The notes below the pieces were generated by a model. That model saw only the letters and a list, made by a program, of their open reading frames with translations. It was not told where the DNA came from and did no database searches. A stretch of DNA of 23,820 nucleotides from IMG/VR virus record IMGVR_UViG_3300024273_002024, positions 1 to 23,820 of that record; one strand, 5' to 3'. Position 1 is the first letter of the stretch; the number at the start of each line of letters is the position of its first letter. A program made the translations under genes and the position numbers. Positions 1 through 8,000 of this stretch are shown here, piece by piece. Origin of the DNA: a virus.

Positions 1-61
1 AATCAGTTGCTGATTCAGCTGAGGTTAGTTCTGTGAGTTCTGATATCTTTTTGTTCGCCAT
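1..61 (-). CDS. Tail-fibre-like protein, N-terminal end only (runs off left edge)
   Basis: The minus strand has an ATG at 61-59, and 20 codons are readable before the window ends. They encode MANKKISELTELTSAESATD, nearly identical to the first 20 residues of the complete neighbour at 66-1379 (MADKKISELTELTAADAVTD). Only four nucleotides separate the neighbour's stop from this start, so the two are probably co-transcribed tandem paralogues. KISELTELT-type N-termini are common in phage tail-fibre and appendage proteins, where this short module probably attaches the protein to the tail. The distal domain lies outside the window, so I cannot say whether it also carries leucine-rich repeats. No Shine-Dalgarno sequence is visible. 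Confidence 0.75.
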   Translation of the reverse strand, partial: MANKKISELTELTSAESATD

Positions 62-65
62 AATA

Positions 66-1379
66 TTAAGCCTCTACAATAGTTAGTCCACCGTATAGTC
101 CTCCTCCGCCGCCTTCGGCGACGTATGATGCGGTAGCGCCAACTGGAACAATAATTTGCGTAGCTGGAACAGCAGCAAACACATTAACTCCTAAAGTTGG
201 AGCTACGTCAGCTAAACTAGTTACGCTACTCAGAGAAGTACATTGATCGAATGCACGAGTCCCGATGCTGGTGACGCTGTCAGGAATGGTGACGCTCGTC
301 AGGCTAGTGCATTGATAGAATGCTCGATATCCGATGCTAGTGACGCTGTTGCCGATGGTCGCGCTCGTCAGGCTGATGCAGCCAAAGAATGTGCCAATTC
401 CGATGCTGGTGAGGCTGTTGCCGATGGTAGCGCTCGTCAGGCCAGTGCAGTTAAGGAATGTGTAACTTCCGATGCTCGTGACGCTGTTGGGGATGATGAC
501 GCTGGTCAGGCTGCTGCAGCTATTGAATGCGTTATTCCCGATGCTGGTGACGCTGTCGGGAATGGTAATGCTCGTCAGGCCAGTATTACGGAATGCGCTA
601 ATGTTGATTGCGGTAAAATTAACGTTAGTTGGAAGGGTTACACTAGTCAGGCCAGTGCAGTTGTTGAATGCGTTAGTCCCGATGCTGGTGACGCTGTTGG
701 GGATGATGATGCTCGTCAGGCTGTTGCAGTCACGGAATACTTCAGACCCGATGCTGGTGACGCTGTTGCCGATGGTCGCGCTCGTCAGGCCAGTGCAGTT
801 ATAGAATGCTTGATACTCGATGCTGGTGACGCTGTCTGGAATGGTGATGCTTGCCAGGCTTATGCAGTCATAGAATGAGCGATTCTCGATGCTGGTGACG
901 CTGTTGCCGATGGTGACGCTCGTCAGGCCAGTGCAGCTTCTGAATGCGTCTCCCCCGATGCTGGTGACGCTGTTGGGAATGGTGATGCTCGTCAGTCCAA
1001 TGCAGTTACGGAATGCCTGATTCCCGATGCTGGTGACGCTGTTGCCGATGGTCGCGCTCGTCAGGCTAGTGCAGCCAAGGAATGAACTATTCCCGATACT
1101 AGGAACATTGCTCCCAATATAGATGCTAGTTAAAGTAGTGTCGTCGCCGTAATAATCCACATAAGTCAACGGAGCAGTAATATTCCGTGTTTGCTCTACA
1201 GCACCGTGAAAGTCTGTGGTGTATGGATACGCAGATCTTCCAGCCGAATCGCTTAGCGGTAAATTACTAAATCTAATCTTTTTGGTCTCATCTACGCTAG
1301 AGTCTACAACTGGCAAGAAGTCAGTTACTGCGTCAGCTGCAGTTAGTTCCGTAAGTTCTGATATTTTTTTGTCCGCCAT
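66..1379 (-). CDS. Tail-fibre-like protein with BspA-type leucine-rich repeats
   Basis: This 437-residue protein has three parts. Residues 1-40 (KISELTELTAADAVTD, then FLPVVDSS) match the short N-terminal attachment module often seen on phage tail fibres. Residues 83-382 are 13 near-identical repeats of 23 residues (one of 24) with the pattern LTSxxIxxSVTSIGxxAFxxCTG, the classic BspA/LRR_5 leucine-rich repeat. Residues 383-437 form a C-terminal cap with a VPVGATASY segment and a GGGGGLYGG stretch. No signal peptide is visible, as expected for a virion protein. BspA-type repeats commonly mediate surface binding, so a receptor-binding or adhesin role is my inference. The gene is clearly richer in G+C than its neighbours, which suggests separate acquisition. 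A 71-base gap upstream contains the TTTAGTGTAA motif. Confidence 0.85.
   Translation of the reverse strand: MADKKISELTELTAADAVTDFLPVVDSSVDETKKIRFSNLPLSDSAGRSAYPYTTDFHGAVEQTRNITAPLTYVDYYGDDTTLTSIYIGSNVPSIGNSSFLGCTSLTSATIGNSVTSIGNQAFRNCIGLTSITIPNSVTSIGGDAFRSCTGLTSVTIGNSVTSIENRSFYDCISLASITIPDSVTSIEYQAFYNCTGLTSATIGNSVTSIGSEVFRDCNSLTSIIIPNSVTSIGTNAFNNCTGLTSVTLPTNVNFTAINISAFRNTGLTSITIPDSVTSIGNNAFNSCSSLTSVIIPNSVTSIGSYTFLNCTGLTSATIGNSLTSIGIGTFFGCISLTSATIGNSVTSIGYRAFYQCTSLTSVTIPDSVTSIGTRAFDQCTSLSSVTSLADVAPTLGVNVFAAVPATQIIVPVGATASYVAEGGGGGLYGGLTIVEA
234..1133 (-). repeat. 13 tandem ~69-bp repeats encoding BspA-type LRR units
   Basis: The period is 69 bases, equal to 23 codons, with one 72-base unit. 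The unit can be followed by eye on the plus strand through recurring blocks such as GATGCTGGTGACGCTGT and GCTCGTCAGG. Similarity at DNA level, not only protein level, implies recent expansion or gene conversion between units. The repeats also keep the opposite strand open, creating long spurious antisense reading frames. Confidence 0.9.
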
Positions 1380-1387
1380 AGCATGTA

Positions 1388-1397
1388 TTACACTAAA
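1388..1397 (-). promoter_or_regulatory. TTTAGTGTAA motif upstream of the LRR fibre gene
   Basis: The minus strand reads TTTAGTGTAA, then eight bases, then the ATG of the LRR gene. The same ten-mer occurs at 12788-12797 and 19266-19275, also just upstream of starts. It does not resemble a Shine-Dalgarno sequence. It could be a -10-like promoter element giving a very short leader, or a translation signal. The motif is seen directly; its role is inference. Confidence 0.4.
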
Positions 1398-1450
1398 TGT
1401 CTTGTTATAGAATTAGTTTCAAAGAGTTTTGCATACAAAATATGTATTTT

Positions 1451-1921
1451 TTAAAACTGTATTAGTTTATAAAGTTTTGATTCTGTATTTATTTCTTTTG
1501 CGTTGAAGTATCTTTTTGACATATCAAACCATCTTTCATATTCGTTTCTTTTAACTACTTGAGCAAACATTTTATCATATCCATTTTGTATTCTAACTGT
1601 TTCTATATGATTCCTAAATTTTTTCATTAAACCTCCTGTCATATTAATGCTATTATCTTTAACAAAAAATTCAAGGAAACAATTATTATTGGTAGTCGGT
1701 CTGAAACAAGAAAACCCTATTTTTCGGCCATCCTGGTTTAAAAAAATATAACACTTGTTTTCTGGTTTTATAATTGTTTTTAAGAATTTTTCACAAATAT
1801 GTCTTTTGTTTTTTATACTTTTGCCGAAAAACGGCATACTAACCATTTTTATTTTTTTTTGCAGACAGATTACTTGTTCTAGTACAAACTCACGGTCTTC
1901 TGGGGTATATTCTCTAATCAT
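1451..1921 (-). CDS. Small GNAT-acetyltransferase-like protein
   Basis: This 156-residue protein opens with MIREYTPEDREFVLEQV, typical of the first strand and helix of GNAT-fold N-acetyltransferases. Residues about 56-70 (KCYIFLNQDGRKIGFSCF) look like the paired central strands. I cannot identify a convincing acetyl-CoA-binding loop (Q/RxxGxG/A), so activity is unproven; it could be a degenerate or structural GNAT-fold protein. Its start overlaps the end of the upstream 163-residue gene by eight bases, and the two share the general plan (charged N-terminus, strand-turn-strand near residues 60-80, basic C-terminus), so they may be distant paralogues. No Shine-Dalgarno sequence precedes the ATG. 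It lies upstream of the LRR fibre gene, but a 71-base gap separates them. Confidence 0.55.
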   Translation of the reverse strand: MIREYTPEDREFVLEQVICLQKKIKMVSMPFFGKSIKNKRHICEKFLKTIIKPENKCYIFLNQDGRKIGFSCFRPTTNNNCFLEFFVKDNSINMTGGLMKKFRNHIETVRIQNGYDKMFAQVVKRNEYERWFDMSKRYFNAKEINTESKLYKLIQF

Positions 1922-2405
1922 TGAATTTTATTATTGTTCTATTTAAAACGTTGTTTCTTATTATTTCTGGTTTGAAGATCCTTTTTATAAAGTTTTTATA
2001 AGAAGAGAATTTATCCCTCGGCCCTAATGAGGCTAAAATATATTCGACTTTACAGTGTCGTTTTGCATCTTGGAAGACATCAATTAAAAGTTTTTTCATT
2101 GAAAAGTTAAATCTATAACTAGGGTTCTTACAGACTATTAGTAAATCTAAAGAATCCTTCCTGAATTTGCTTTTAGAAAAACAAGCAAAGGCAAAAGTTT
2201 TCCCATCTTCTTCTCCTAAATAAGTTACACTGTTTTTTAATATTTTTTTTAATTCCTCCCTTAAAAACGCATTGCACATCAATGGACTTCTGCCTTTTGT
2301 TAAATTATAAAAGGTTTTAATTTTTGTTTTGTTTTGAAATTTCAAAAAAATATGAAATACTTCATCGAATTCTGAATCTTTAAAACGGCGATAAGTATAT
2401 TTCAT
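1914..2405 (-). CDS. Small GNAT-acetyltransferase-like protein, possible paralogue of its neighbour
   Basis: This is a 163-residue basic protein starting MKYTYRRFKDSEFDEVFHIF, again with the N-terminal layout of GNAT-fold proteins. Around residues 60-77 the stretch VTYLGEEDGKTFAFACF would form the central strands, corresponding to KCYIFLNQDGRKIGFSCF in the adjacent gene. A later segment (VEYILASLGPRD) could be the strand before the final helices. No clear acetyl-CoA-binding signature is visible. The gene heads the minus-strand unit and diverges from the tail-tip operon across only 14 bases, so promoter sequences for at least one direction must lie inside coding DNA. The acetyltransferase assignment rests on overall pattern only; it could simply be an unknown phage protein. 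Confidence 0.5.
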   Translation of the reverse strand: MKYTYRRFKDSEFDEVFHIFLKFQNKTKIKTFYNLTKGRSPLMCNAFLREELKKILKNSVTYLGEEDGKTFAFACFSKSKFRKDSLDLLIVCKNPSYRFNFSMKKLLIDVFQDAKRHCKVEYILASLGPRDKFSSYKNFIKRIFKPEIIRNNVLNRTIIKFND

Positions 2406-2411
2406 GTGTAA
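2406..2411 (+). promoter_or_regulatory. GTGTAA element, eight bases before the gpL start
   Basis: GTGTAA is the core of the TTTAGTGTAA motif found at three other gene starts, and it sits at the same eight-base distance from the ATG at 2420. The wider ten-mer matches at only 7 of 10 positions. The spacing supports ATG 2420 as the start rather than the TTG at 2414. Its function is inferred. Confidence 0.25.
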
Positions 2412-2419
2412 TATTGATT

Positions 2420-3478
2420 ATGGGAAAAGGGATAAATACAAATATAGCTGAAGAAATTTTAAGTTTAGAGCCTACTTCTTTGTTGGAATTGTATGTATTA
2501 TACTACGATTACCAAAACGATTCTCAAGCAGTAATGTATTTTCATGGAGGAACTAATGGATTAGGGAGACCAATATTTTTTGATGGTCAAGAATATCTAC
2601 CAATCCCAGTGGAAGGAGATAGCTTCCAAGTTCTGGGTGATCAAAGATTGCCAAGACCAAAAATGAGAATTTCAAATGCGGGATTGTATGTTTCATCTTT
2701 ATTAAGAAAATATAACAACTTAAACGGTGCTAAATTAATAAGAAGACGTACATTTGTTAAATTTTTAGATGACGAAAACTTTCCAGAAAACAAAAACCCT
2801 TGGGGTAGCGCAGATCCAAATGCAAAGCTTTTAGATGAAAAGTTTTTTGTATCTAGAAAAATTTTAGAAAATAAAATGTTAGTTGAGTTCGAACTTGTAT
2901 CTAGTTTAGAATTAGAAAACATAAATATACCAAGCAGAGAAATTTCAGCGAGATACTGTAATTGGGTCTATAGAGGATATGGATGCCGATATGGTTATAA
3001 CTCAAGATCTTTACTGGATGGATTTGATCGACCGATTGCGGACATAAGAGATAATCTTTTAGTAGTCCCAGACGGGGGCAACTGGCAATTAAACCCTGAG
3101 GTGTTCTCCAGCCCCAAAATAGCGTCTAGCATTAATGGGGTTTTAACAAATCAAGGTAGATGGGCAGTGGGGCAGAGTTATTCCCCTGGAGATTATGTCC
3201 ACACAGTAAGCGATAGAATTAAAAACTCTCAAGGTTTGACCGCTAATTACTTTCAAAACCATCCAGTTTACTATGTCTGTAAAGTTACTCATATTGCAAC
3301 TGATGCTTCAAGGCCACAATTAAATTCAAATTTTTGGGTAAAAGACGAATGTTCAAAAAAAATAAATAGTTGTCAGTTTAGATACGATAATGAGTTATAC
3401 GCTGGGGAAGATGGTATAAATAATGATAAAAGTCTTCCATTTGGGGGATTTCCAGGAACCGACACTTTTAGTTATTAG
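2420..3478 (+). CDS. L: Phage minor tail protein L-like (tail-tip, Fe-S cysteine family)
   Basis: This 352-residue protein begins the tail-tip operon. Counting from the ATG at 2420, residues about 1-185 follow the lambda gpL plan. The C-terminal half holds the family's cysteines: C180 and C189 (in YCNWVYRGYGCRYG) and C311 and C318 (in DECSKKINSCQFRY). These correspond to the four cysteines that bind an iron-sulfur cluster in lambda gpL. Between the two pairs is an extra segment (about residues 200-305) with RWAVGQSYSPGDYV, VYYVCKVTH and a final W, resembling a small carbohydrate-binding module (type 5/12). gpL caps the tail tube and contacts gpJ. A TTG at 2414 would add two residues, but the ATG fits better. 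The JAMM gene follows after two bases. Confidence 0.85.
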   Translation: MGKGINTNIAEEILSLEPTSLLELYVLYYDYQNDSQAVMYFHGGTNGLGRPIFFDGQEYLPIPVEGDSFQVLGDQRLPRPKMRISNAGLYVSSLLRKYNNLNGAKLIRRRTFVKFLDDENFPENKNPWGSADPNAKLLDEKFFVSRKILENKMLVEFELVSSLELENINIPSREISARYCNWVYRGYGCRYGYNSRSLLDGFDRPIADIRDNLLVVPDGGNWQLNPEVFSSPKIASSINGVLTNQGRWAVGQSYSPGDYVHTVSDRIKNSQGLTANYFQNHPVYYVCKVTHIATDASRPQLNSNFWVKDECSKKINSCQFRYDNELYAGEDGINNDKSLPFGGFPGTDTFSY

Positions 3479-3480
3479 AT

Positions 3481-3852
3481 ATGTTAAAAAAAGATATAGA
3501 AAAAAAATCGTTTCAAAACGTAAAAGAAGAAGCTTGCGGCTTCATTTATTTAGAGAACGAAAAGCTTAAAATTTTAGAAGTAAAAAATTCAGCAGAAGAT
3601 AAAACTTCAGAATTTTTAATATCCGCGAATACTTACCTTTATGCGAAAGAGAATTACGAAATAGTTGGGATATATCATTCTCACCCTTCTGGTTCAGAAG
3701 AGCCAAGCGAATATGATAAAAAATGTGCAGAAATAACGTGTTTACCTTTTATTATATATTCAATAAAGAGAAGAAAATTTTCTGTTTTCTGCCCAGAGTT
3801 ATTAGAAATAAAACAATCTATTGTAGAGCAATTACGAAAAGAACTGTTATGA
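3481..3852 (+). CDS. Tail assembly protein K-like, JAMM/MPN peptidase domain only
   Basis: This 123-residue protein has a complete JAMM/MPN+ metalloprotease signature: E17 in EEACGF, then H66 and H68 in HSHPSGSEEPSEYD, followed by S76 and D79 of the same motif. In lambda, gpK carries this domain plus a C-terminal NlpC/P60 peptidase and is part of the tail-tip initiator assembly. Here the protein ends straight after the JAMM domain, so the NlpC/P60 half is absent. Position between L and I supports the assignment. It starts two bases after the gpL stop, and its TGA overlaps the next gene's ATG (ATGA), suggesting translational coupling. The zinc-binding residues are intact, so proteolytic activity is plausible, but the substrate is unknown. 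Confidence 0.85.
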   Translation: MLKKDIEKKSFQNVKEEACGFIYLENEKLKILEVKNSAEDKTSEFLISANTYLYAKENYEIVGIYHSHPSGSEEPSEYDKKCAEITCLPFIIYSIKRRKFSVFCPELLEIKQSIVEQLRKELL

Positions 3853-4421
3853 ATATAATTTTACATGGGATTATTGCTAATAAATTTAAATCACATTTTA
3901 GTTTTGCCCAAAATATAAAAAAAGATCATGTTTTAGAAGCTGTTGAATCTCGCCAGCCGAGTTTTAAAGTTTTTATTAAAAAATTAGCTAGTCAAAACAT
4001 GTACTATGAAATAGCGCAAGAAAATGAAGACTACCATATTGTTCCCGTTATTCATGGTAATATAGGTGCAATATCTGCTCTTTTAAACCCTAATTTAATT
4101 AGATCTTTAGTAGGGATGGGCGCTAATTTTGCGTTAAATGGGTTGAATTCATTAATTACTCCCGATGAAGGTGCAATTTCCATATCAAAACAAGTCGTTT
4201 TACAGGGTTCTAGATTAGAGAGTTTAAGAAATAACAAAAGTCAAGGATTAACTATTCCACTAGGATACGGGAAACTTAAAATTAGTAGTAGTGTCGTCCA
4301 ACAATACAAAGAAAGCGTTAATGCTAATGATGTAGAAAGTATTAACGAAAGTAGCAATGACACATCCGCCACGTCCGCACCTATAGAATACTCGAATCCA
4401 TCAGTATACGAAATAAAATGA
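3849..4421 (+). CDS. Tail assembly protein I-like, first copy
   Basis: Taking the ATG that overlaps the upstream stop codon gives 190 residues; an earlier in-frame ATG at 3723 would overlap the JAMM gene by 130 bases and is unlikely. The N-terminal part looks like the small beta-grasp domain of lambda gpI. It is followed by a Gly- and Leu-rich hydrophobic segment at about residues 70-103, then IPLGYGKLKISSS (136-148), the conserved GYG motif near the end of the gpI core. A Ser/Asn/Asp-rich tail follows. gpI acts in tail-tip initiator assembly in lambda. The next gene is a second, more canonical gpI-like protein, with a four-base ATGA overlap. This copy is the more divergent, so its assignment is somewhat less certain. 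Confidence 0.7.
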   Translation: MNIILHGIIANKFKSHFSFAQNIKKDHVLEAVESRQPSFKVFIKKLASQNMYYEIAQENEDYHIVPVIHGNIGAISALLNPNLIRSLVGMGANFALNGLNSLITPDEGAISISKQVVLQGSRLESLRNNKSQGLTIPLGYGKLKISSSVVQQYKESVNANDVESINESSNDTSATSAPIEYSNPSVYEIK

Positions 4422-5044
4422 AAACACAAATAATATTATACGGCAGGATGCGGAAACTTTTTGGCGAAAAATTTGAATTTTCAAACGTCCCTAATTTAAA
4501 AGTCGCTATATCGGCGTTAAATAGCGTAAATAATGATTTTAAAAAAACTTTGATGGATGATTTTTCAAATGGTATGAATTATCAAGTTTTTATAAATAGA
4601 GAGCTTGTTAAAAATGTCAAAGCTGTCAAACGCCTAGAAAAAAATTCTACAATAGAGATTGTCCCGTGTATCTCTGGGCAAGACCCAATTACAATATTAG
4701 TTGCTGTTGTCGGTAATCTCATAATAACAGGAATAACAATGCTATTAACTCCTGCGCCAGAATCTATAGATGAACAAAGAATAGAAGCCTCAATAAAGGG
4801 GGAGAGTTATATATTTGAAACTCCAGATAACGTAGCTAGACAAGGGCAAGCTTATCCGCTGGGATATGGAAGGTTAAGGATAGGCTCTCAAATTATAAAT
4901 TCTACTGTAACTAGTGTAGATTTAGCTAACTTCTCAACCTCCCAACCTGATTTAGGATATGATAATATAACAGAACAGTTGTCCGAATTTTTAAATTTAG
5001 ATGTTTTAAATAGAGGATATTTCAATGGTGGAATACAGAATTAG
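4418..5044 (+). CDS. I: Tail assembly protein I-like, second copy
   Basis: This 208-residue protein has the full gpI layout. An N-terminal beta-grasp domain (QIILYGRMRKLFGEKFEF and on to residue 80) is followed by a hydrophobic segment (ITILVAVVGNLIITGITMLL, about 91-110). Then come the conserved FETPDNVARQGQAYPLGYGR block and RLRIGSQII around residues 134-160. The block matches the hallmark end of lambda gpI-family proteins, where a stretch like NxARQGxPVPxGYGRLxxGS is typical. The gene overlaps the first copy by four bases and lies 11 bases before the first J gene, as expected for the L-K-I-J order. Having two I-like genes in front of two J-like genes suggests each may partner one J. Confidence 0.85.
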   Translation: MKTQIILYGRMRKLFGEKFEFSNVPNLKVAISALNSVNNDFKKTLMDDFSNGMNYQVFINRELVKNVKAVKRLEKNSTIEIVPCISGQDPITILVAVVGNLIITGITMLLTPAPESIDEQRIEASIKGESYIFETPDNVARQGQAYPLGYGRLRIGSQIINSTVTSVDLANFSTSQPDLGYDNITEQLSEFLNLDVLNRGYFNGGIQN

Positions 5045-5055
5045 ATTCTTAAAAT

Positions 5056-8000
5056 ATGACTGTAATAAAAAATAAATTATCTAAAATCATAAGAGGTGCA
5101 GATAAAAAAGGTGATTTTGATATTAGCTATCTTTTGTTGGCCAGTGAAGAGGGAAATTATTTAAAAAGCACGGATTATGCAAAAACTTTAGATGTTTTAT
5201 GTGAGGGGCCTATAGAGGGGTTTATAGATGGGGAAGGAGAAAGAGTATATGGATCTGATATTTTAAAAGCTATTGATTTAGATGGCACTCCAATAAAAAC
5301 ATCAGACGATGAGTATAATTTCCAAAATATTTCTGTGGATTATAGATTGGGGCTTGAGAATCAAGATAGTATACCCCGATACTCTAAGCCAATTATAAAC
5401 ACAGAAGTAAATAAGCCACTCCTTGGAGCATTTATCCCAGGCGACGTTAATAACAGCCCCGAATCACAAAGAAAAGCTGTATATTCTTACGAGTTTCAAT
5501 ATTACCCTGACCAAGAGGTACAAATCAGAAAAAAGACTGACCCTGGTAATCACCAGATACTAGAATATCGGAAAGAACTAAAGACTTTAACTAATATTAC
5601 TGTTTTGGATCCAGGCAAGGGGTACGATGGTGTAACAACAGCCGAGCCAAAATTTGAACCAGAATATAATCAATTCCGAACTTTTAATGGTCGTATTGAA
5701 GAGGAACCGACATTTGATATAACTTACAACGTCGAGGGTGGCGTTAATACTATTTCTATATTAAATGGTGGGAGGTTCAATGTTTTTGATTCATATACTG
5801 GTTACTCAGGGACTGCGCCAATAGAGCAATGGTATGTTAGCGGGACAATAACTGGTAACCTTCAGGAAGGCGCTGGTGCTGGGGAGCCGCCTGATAGAAC
5901 TTATAGAGGTTCTGGCAGTATTACTTATGATGAATATAGACCTGATGAATTTGGTAGTTTAGTTCAAACAAATGTTACGGAAACTGGGTTTTTTGACACC
6001 CAAGGATACTACTATATATCTTTATTCGGGGAGGCTAATATACTGTATTACGGCTACCTTCCTAAGAGTGGGGGGTTCGCTTACGATCACTATTTTGTAC
6101 AAAGTGCAGATAAACCATTCAACGAAACGTATGGTCTAATTTTCGAAGGGCCAATGGCTTATACGGGATATTCTGGAATTCTCGATCCACTTTATATAAG
6201 TGGACGAACAACAGAATTAGGATTTAACGCTACGGTTAACTTTCCCACTTCGGATCTTAATTTAGCAACATTAGGGCAAACAGATACGGATATAAGAAGT
6301 AATCAAGAAGATTATGCGGGTTGGAACACAAATAAAAGTAAGCCTTACGATTATTTTCCACACACCCACATAATAACAAACGATGATGTAGATAGCGTCG
6401 ATCTTGTGGTAAGTATTGCTAGGTTAAATGATACACAGTACGAAGCAGATTCAATATTTGAAATATGGAAAGAACCTGAATTTAGTATCTTCGGTGGAGC
6501 AGATGATGGTGAGGGATCGGTTGCTTTTTCAATTGGTAGACCAGAAGATTCTTTTGTAAAATTTAAAGTAGAAATTGGATTTACAAATACCGATTATGGG
6601 AAGGAAACTTTCGAATATGTCGTCAATGGGCAAACAGCTGAAGGCTATTTAAAAGAACTAAAGGATATAAACCTTCCAACTTACAAAAGTCTTTCGTCCG
6701 AATTATTTTTTAGTTCTTTACCAGAACTAAAAAGTAGATACAAAAGATATGTTAAAATAACGAAAAATATGTTTGAAACGGACTCTGTATTGATTAACAG
6801 AGATGTCGCCCTATCATCCATAAAGGAAAAAATAAATTCTAACTTTAGATACCCTTTTTCAACTTTGGTTGGAACGACTATAGATTCAAGAACTTTTGAA
6901 ACAGTTCCAGTTAGAACATATAATACCCAGTTAAAAAGAATACAAGCTCCAGAAAACTATAAACCTTTAACGCAAGAGGGTTTAGATAAAAGATTTCAAA
7001 CAGACGAAGAAAATTACAATGGGGTGGAAATTATAGATGTTTCAACGTTTACGCATGAAGCTGCGTTTCCTACATTTGCCATTAGTGCTGAACGATCATC
7101 ATATGGTAAATGTATATCCGCGTATAAAGAAAGTTATGTTCTTTCTTGGTTCGATTTTGGGAAACTCGAATTTGGAATACCCGACCAATCTTACGGCAAT
7201 CTTTTTTATTTTCCTGGAGACGGAACAAGGGAGGCTATTAAAGCTGGAACGACAAGGTATCAAACTTTGAGTTTCATCAAGAAAGACGATTACAAGACCT
7301 TTGATTTCGTGTATCCAGAACAAATTGTGGGTGACCCATATATACAAAACCAATTAACCCTTGCACCTTTTGTGGGTCCTGGCTTCTTTACGTTTAACGG
7401 CAATACGTTGGCTGTAACGATATTTGCGGGTGGTAATGTTTTCGTAACTCCTCCAATACAAGTAGAATTCTACAGCACGAAACAAAGCATGAGTGTAAGC
7501 TCTCCGTATTTAAAAGTACCGCCTGGAAAACTTTCGCTTTTAGAGTTTTCCTGTAGTTGGGAGGCCCATCCAGATACGTATCCCGATGCATTTATAACAA
7601 CTGTCGAGGGCGTAGGTGGTATTGTAGTCGGGTTTGTAGAAAATATGTCGGACCCAAAACCGAAGTATATTATTACGAAGATAAATCGGAGCCAAAGTCT
7701 GATGGGCCAGCAAACTTTAGAGATATACCATGAAGATCCTAAAACTCTTTATGTAAAATTTTTTGCAGTACAGCTGACATCGCTGAGTAGTACAAGCGCA
7801 CCAGGTGGGCCAGTCATTAACAGCGTTTATAACATTGAAGACGAACTTAAAAAAGTGGACGAAGATAATATAGATTATGGATATGCGGATATAGGAGATG
7901 ACGCTGGGCTTCAATTAAGGCCCTATTCAATGAGGATTAGTAACTTAAAGATGGAGGAAGACATATTAGGGAATTTTTATTCTCTTGGAGACGAATTTAT

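Noticed and set aside
243-878. A 211-codon open reading frame on the plus strand, with another at 472-804
   Set aside because: Both are antisense to the LRR gene and owe their length to the 69-base repeat keeping all frames stop-free. The translations are low-complexity repeats, while the minus strand gives a well-known LRR family.
234-1133. Regular repeats that could suggest a CRISPR array
   Set aside because: The whole 69-base period repeats with no unique spacers and it encodes LRR units in frame.
2414-2416. TTG start for the gpL-like gene
   Set aside because: It adds only two residues; the ATG at 2420 lies eight bases after GTGTAA, the same distance seen at other starts.
3723-3848. Longer start (ATG at 3723) for the first gpI-like gene
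   Set aside because: It would overlap the JAMM gene by 130 bases in another frame and the extra residues do not look like gpI; the ATGA overlap at 3849 is a standard coupled start.
7099-7914. Several 65-84-codon minus-strand reading frames within the giant J gene
   Set aside because: They are antisense to a continuous J-family reading frame, have no family features and lack start-site support.
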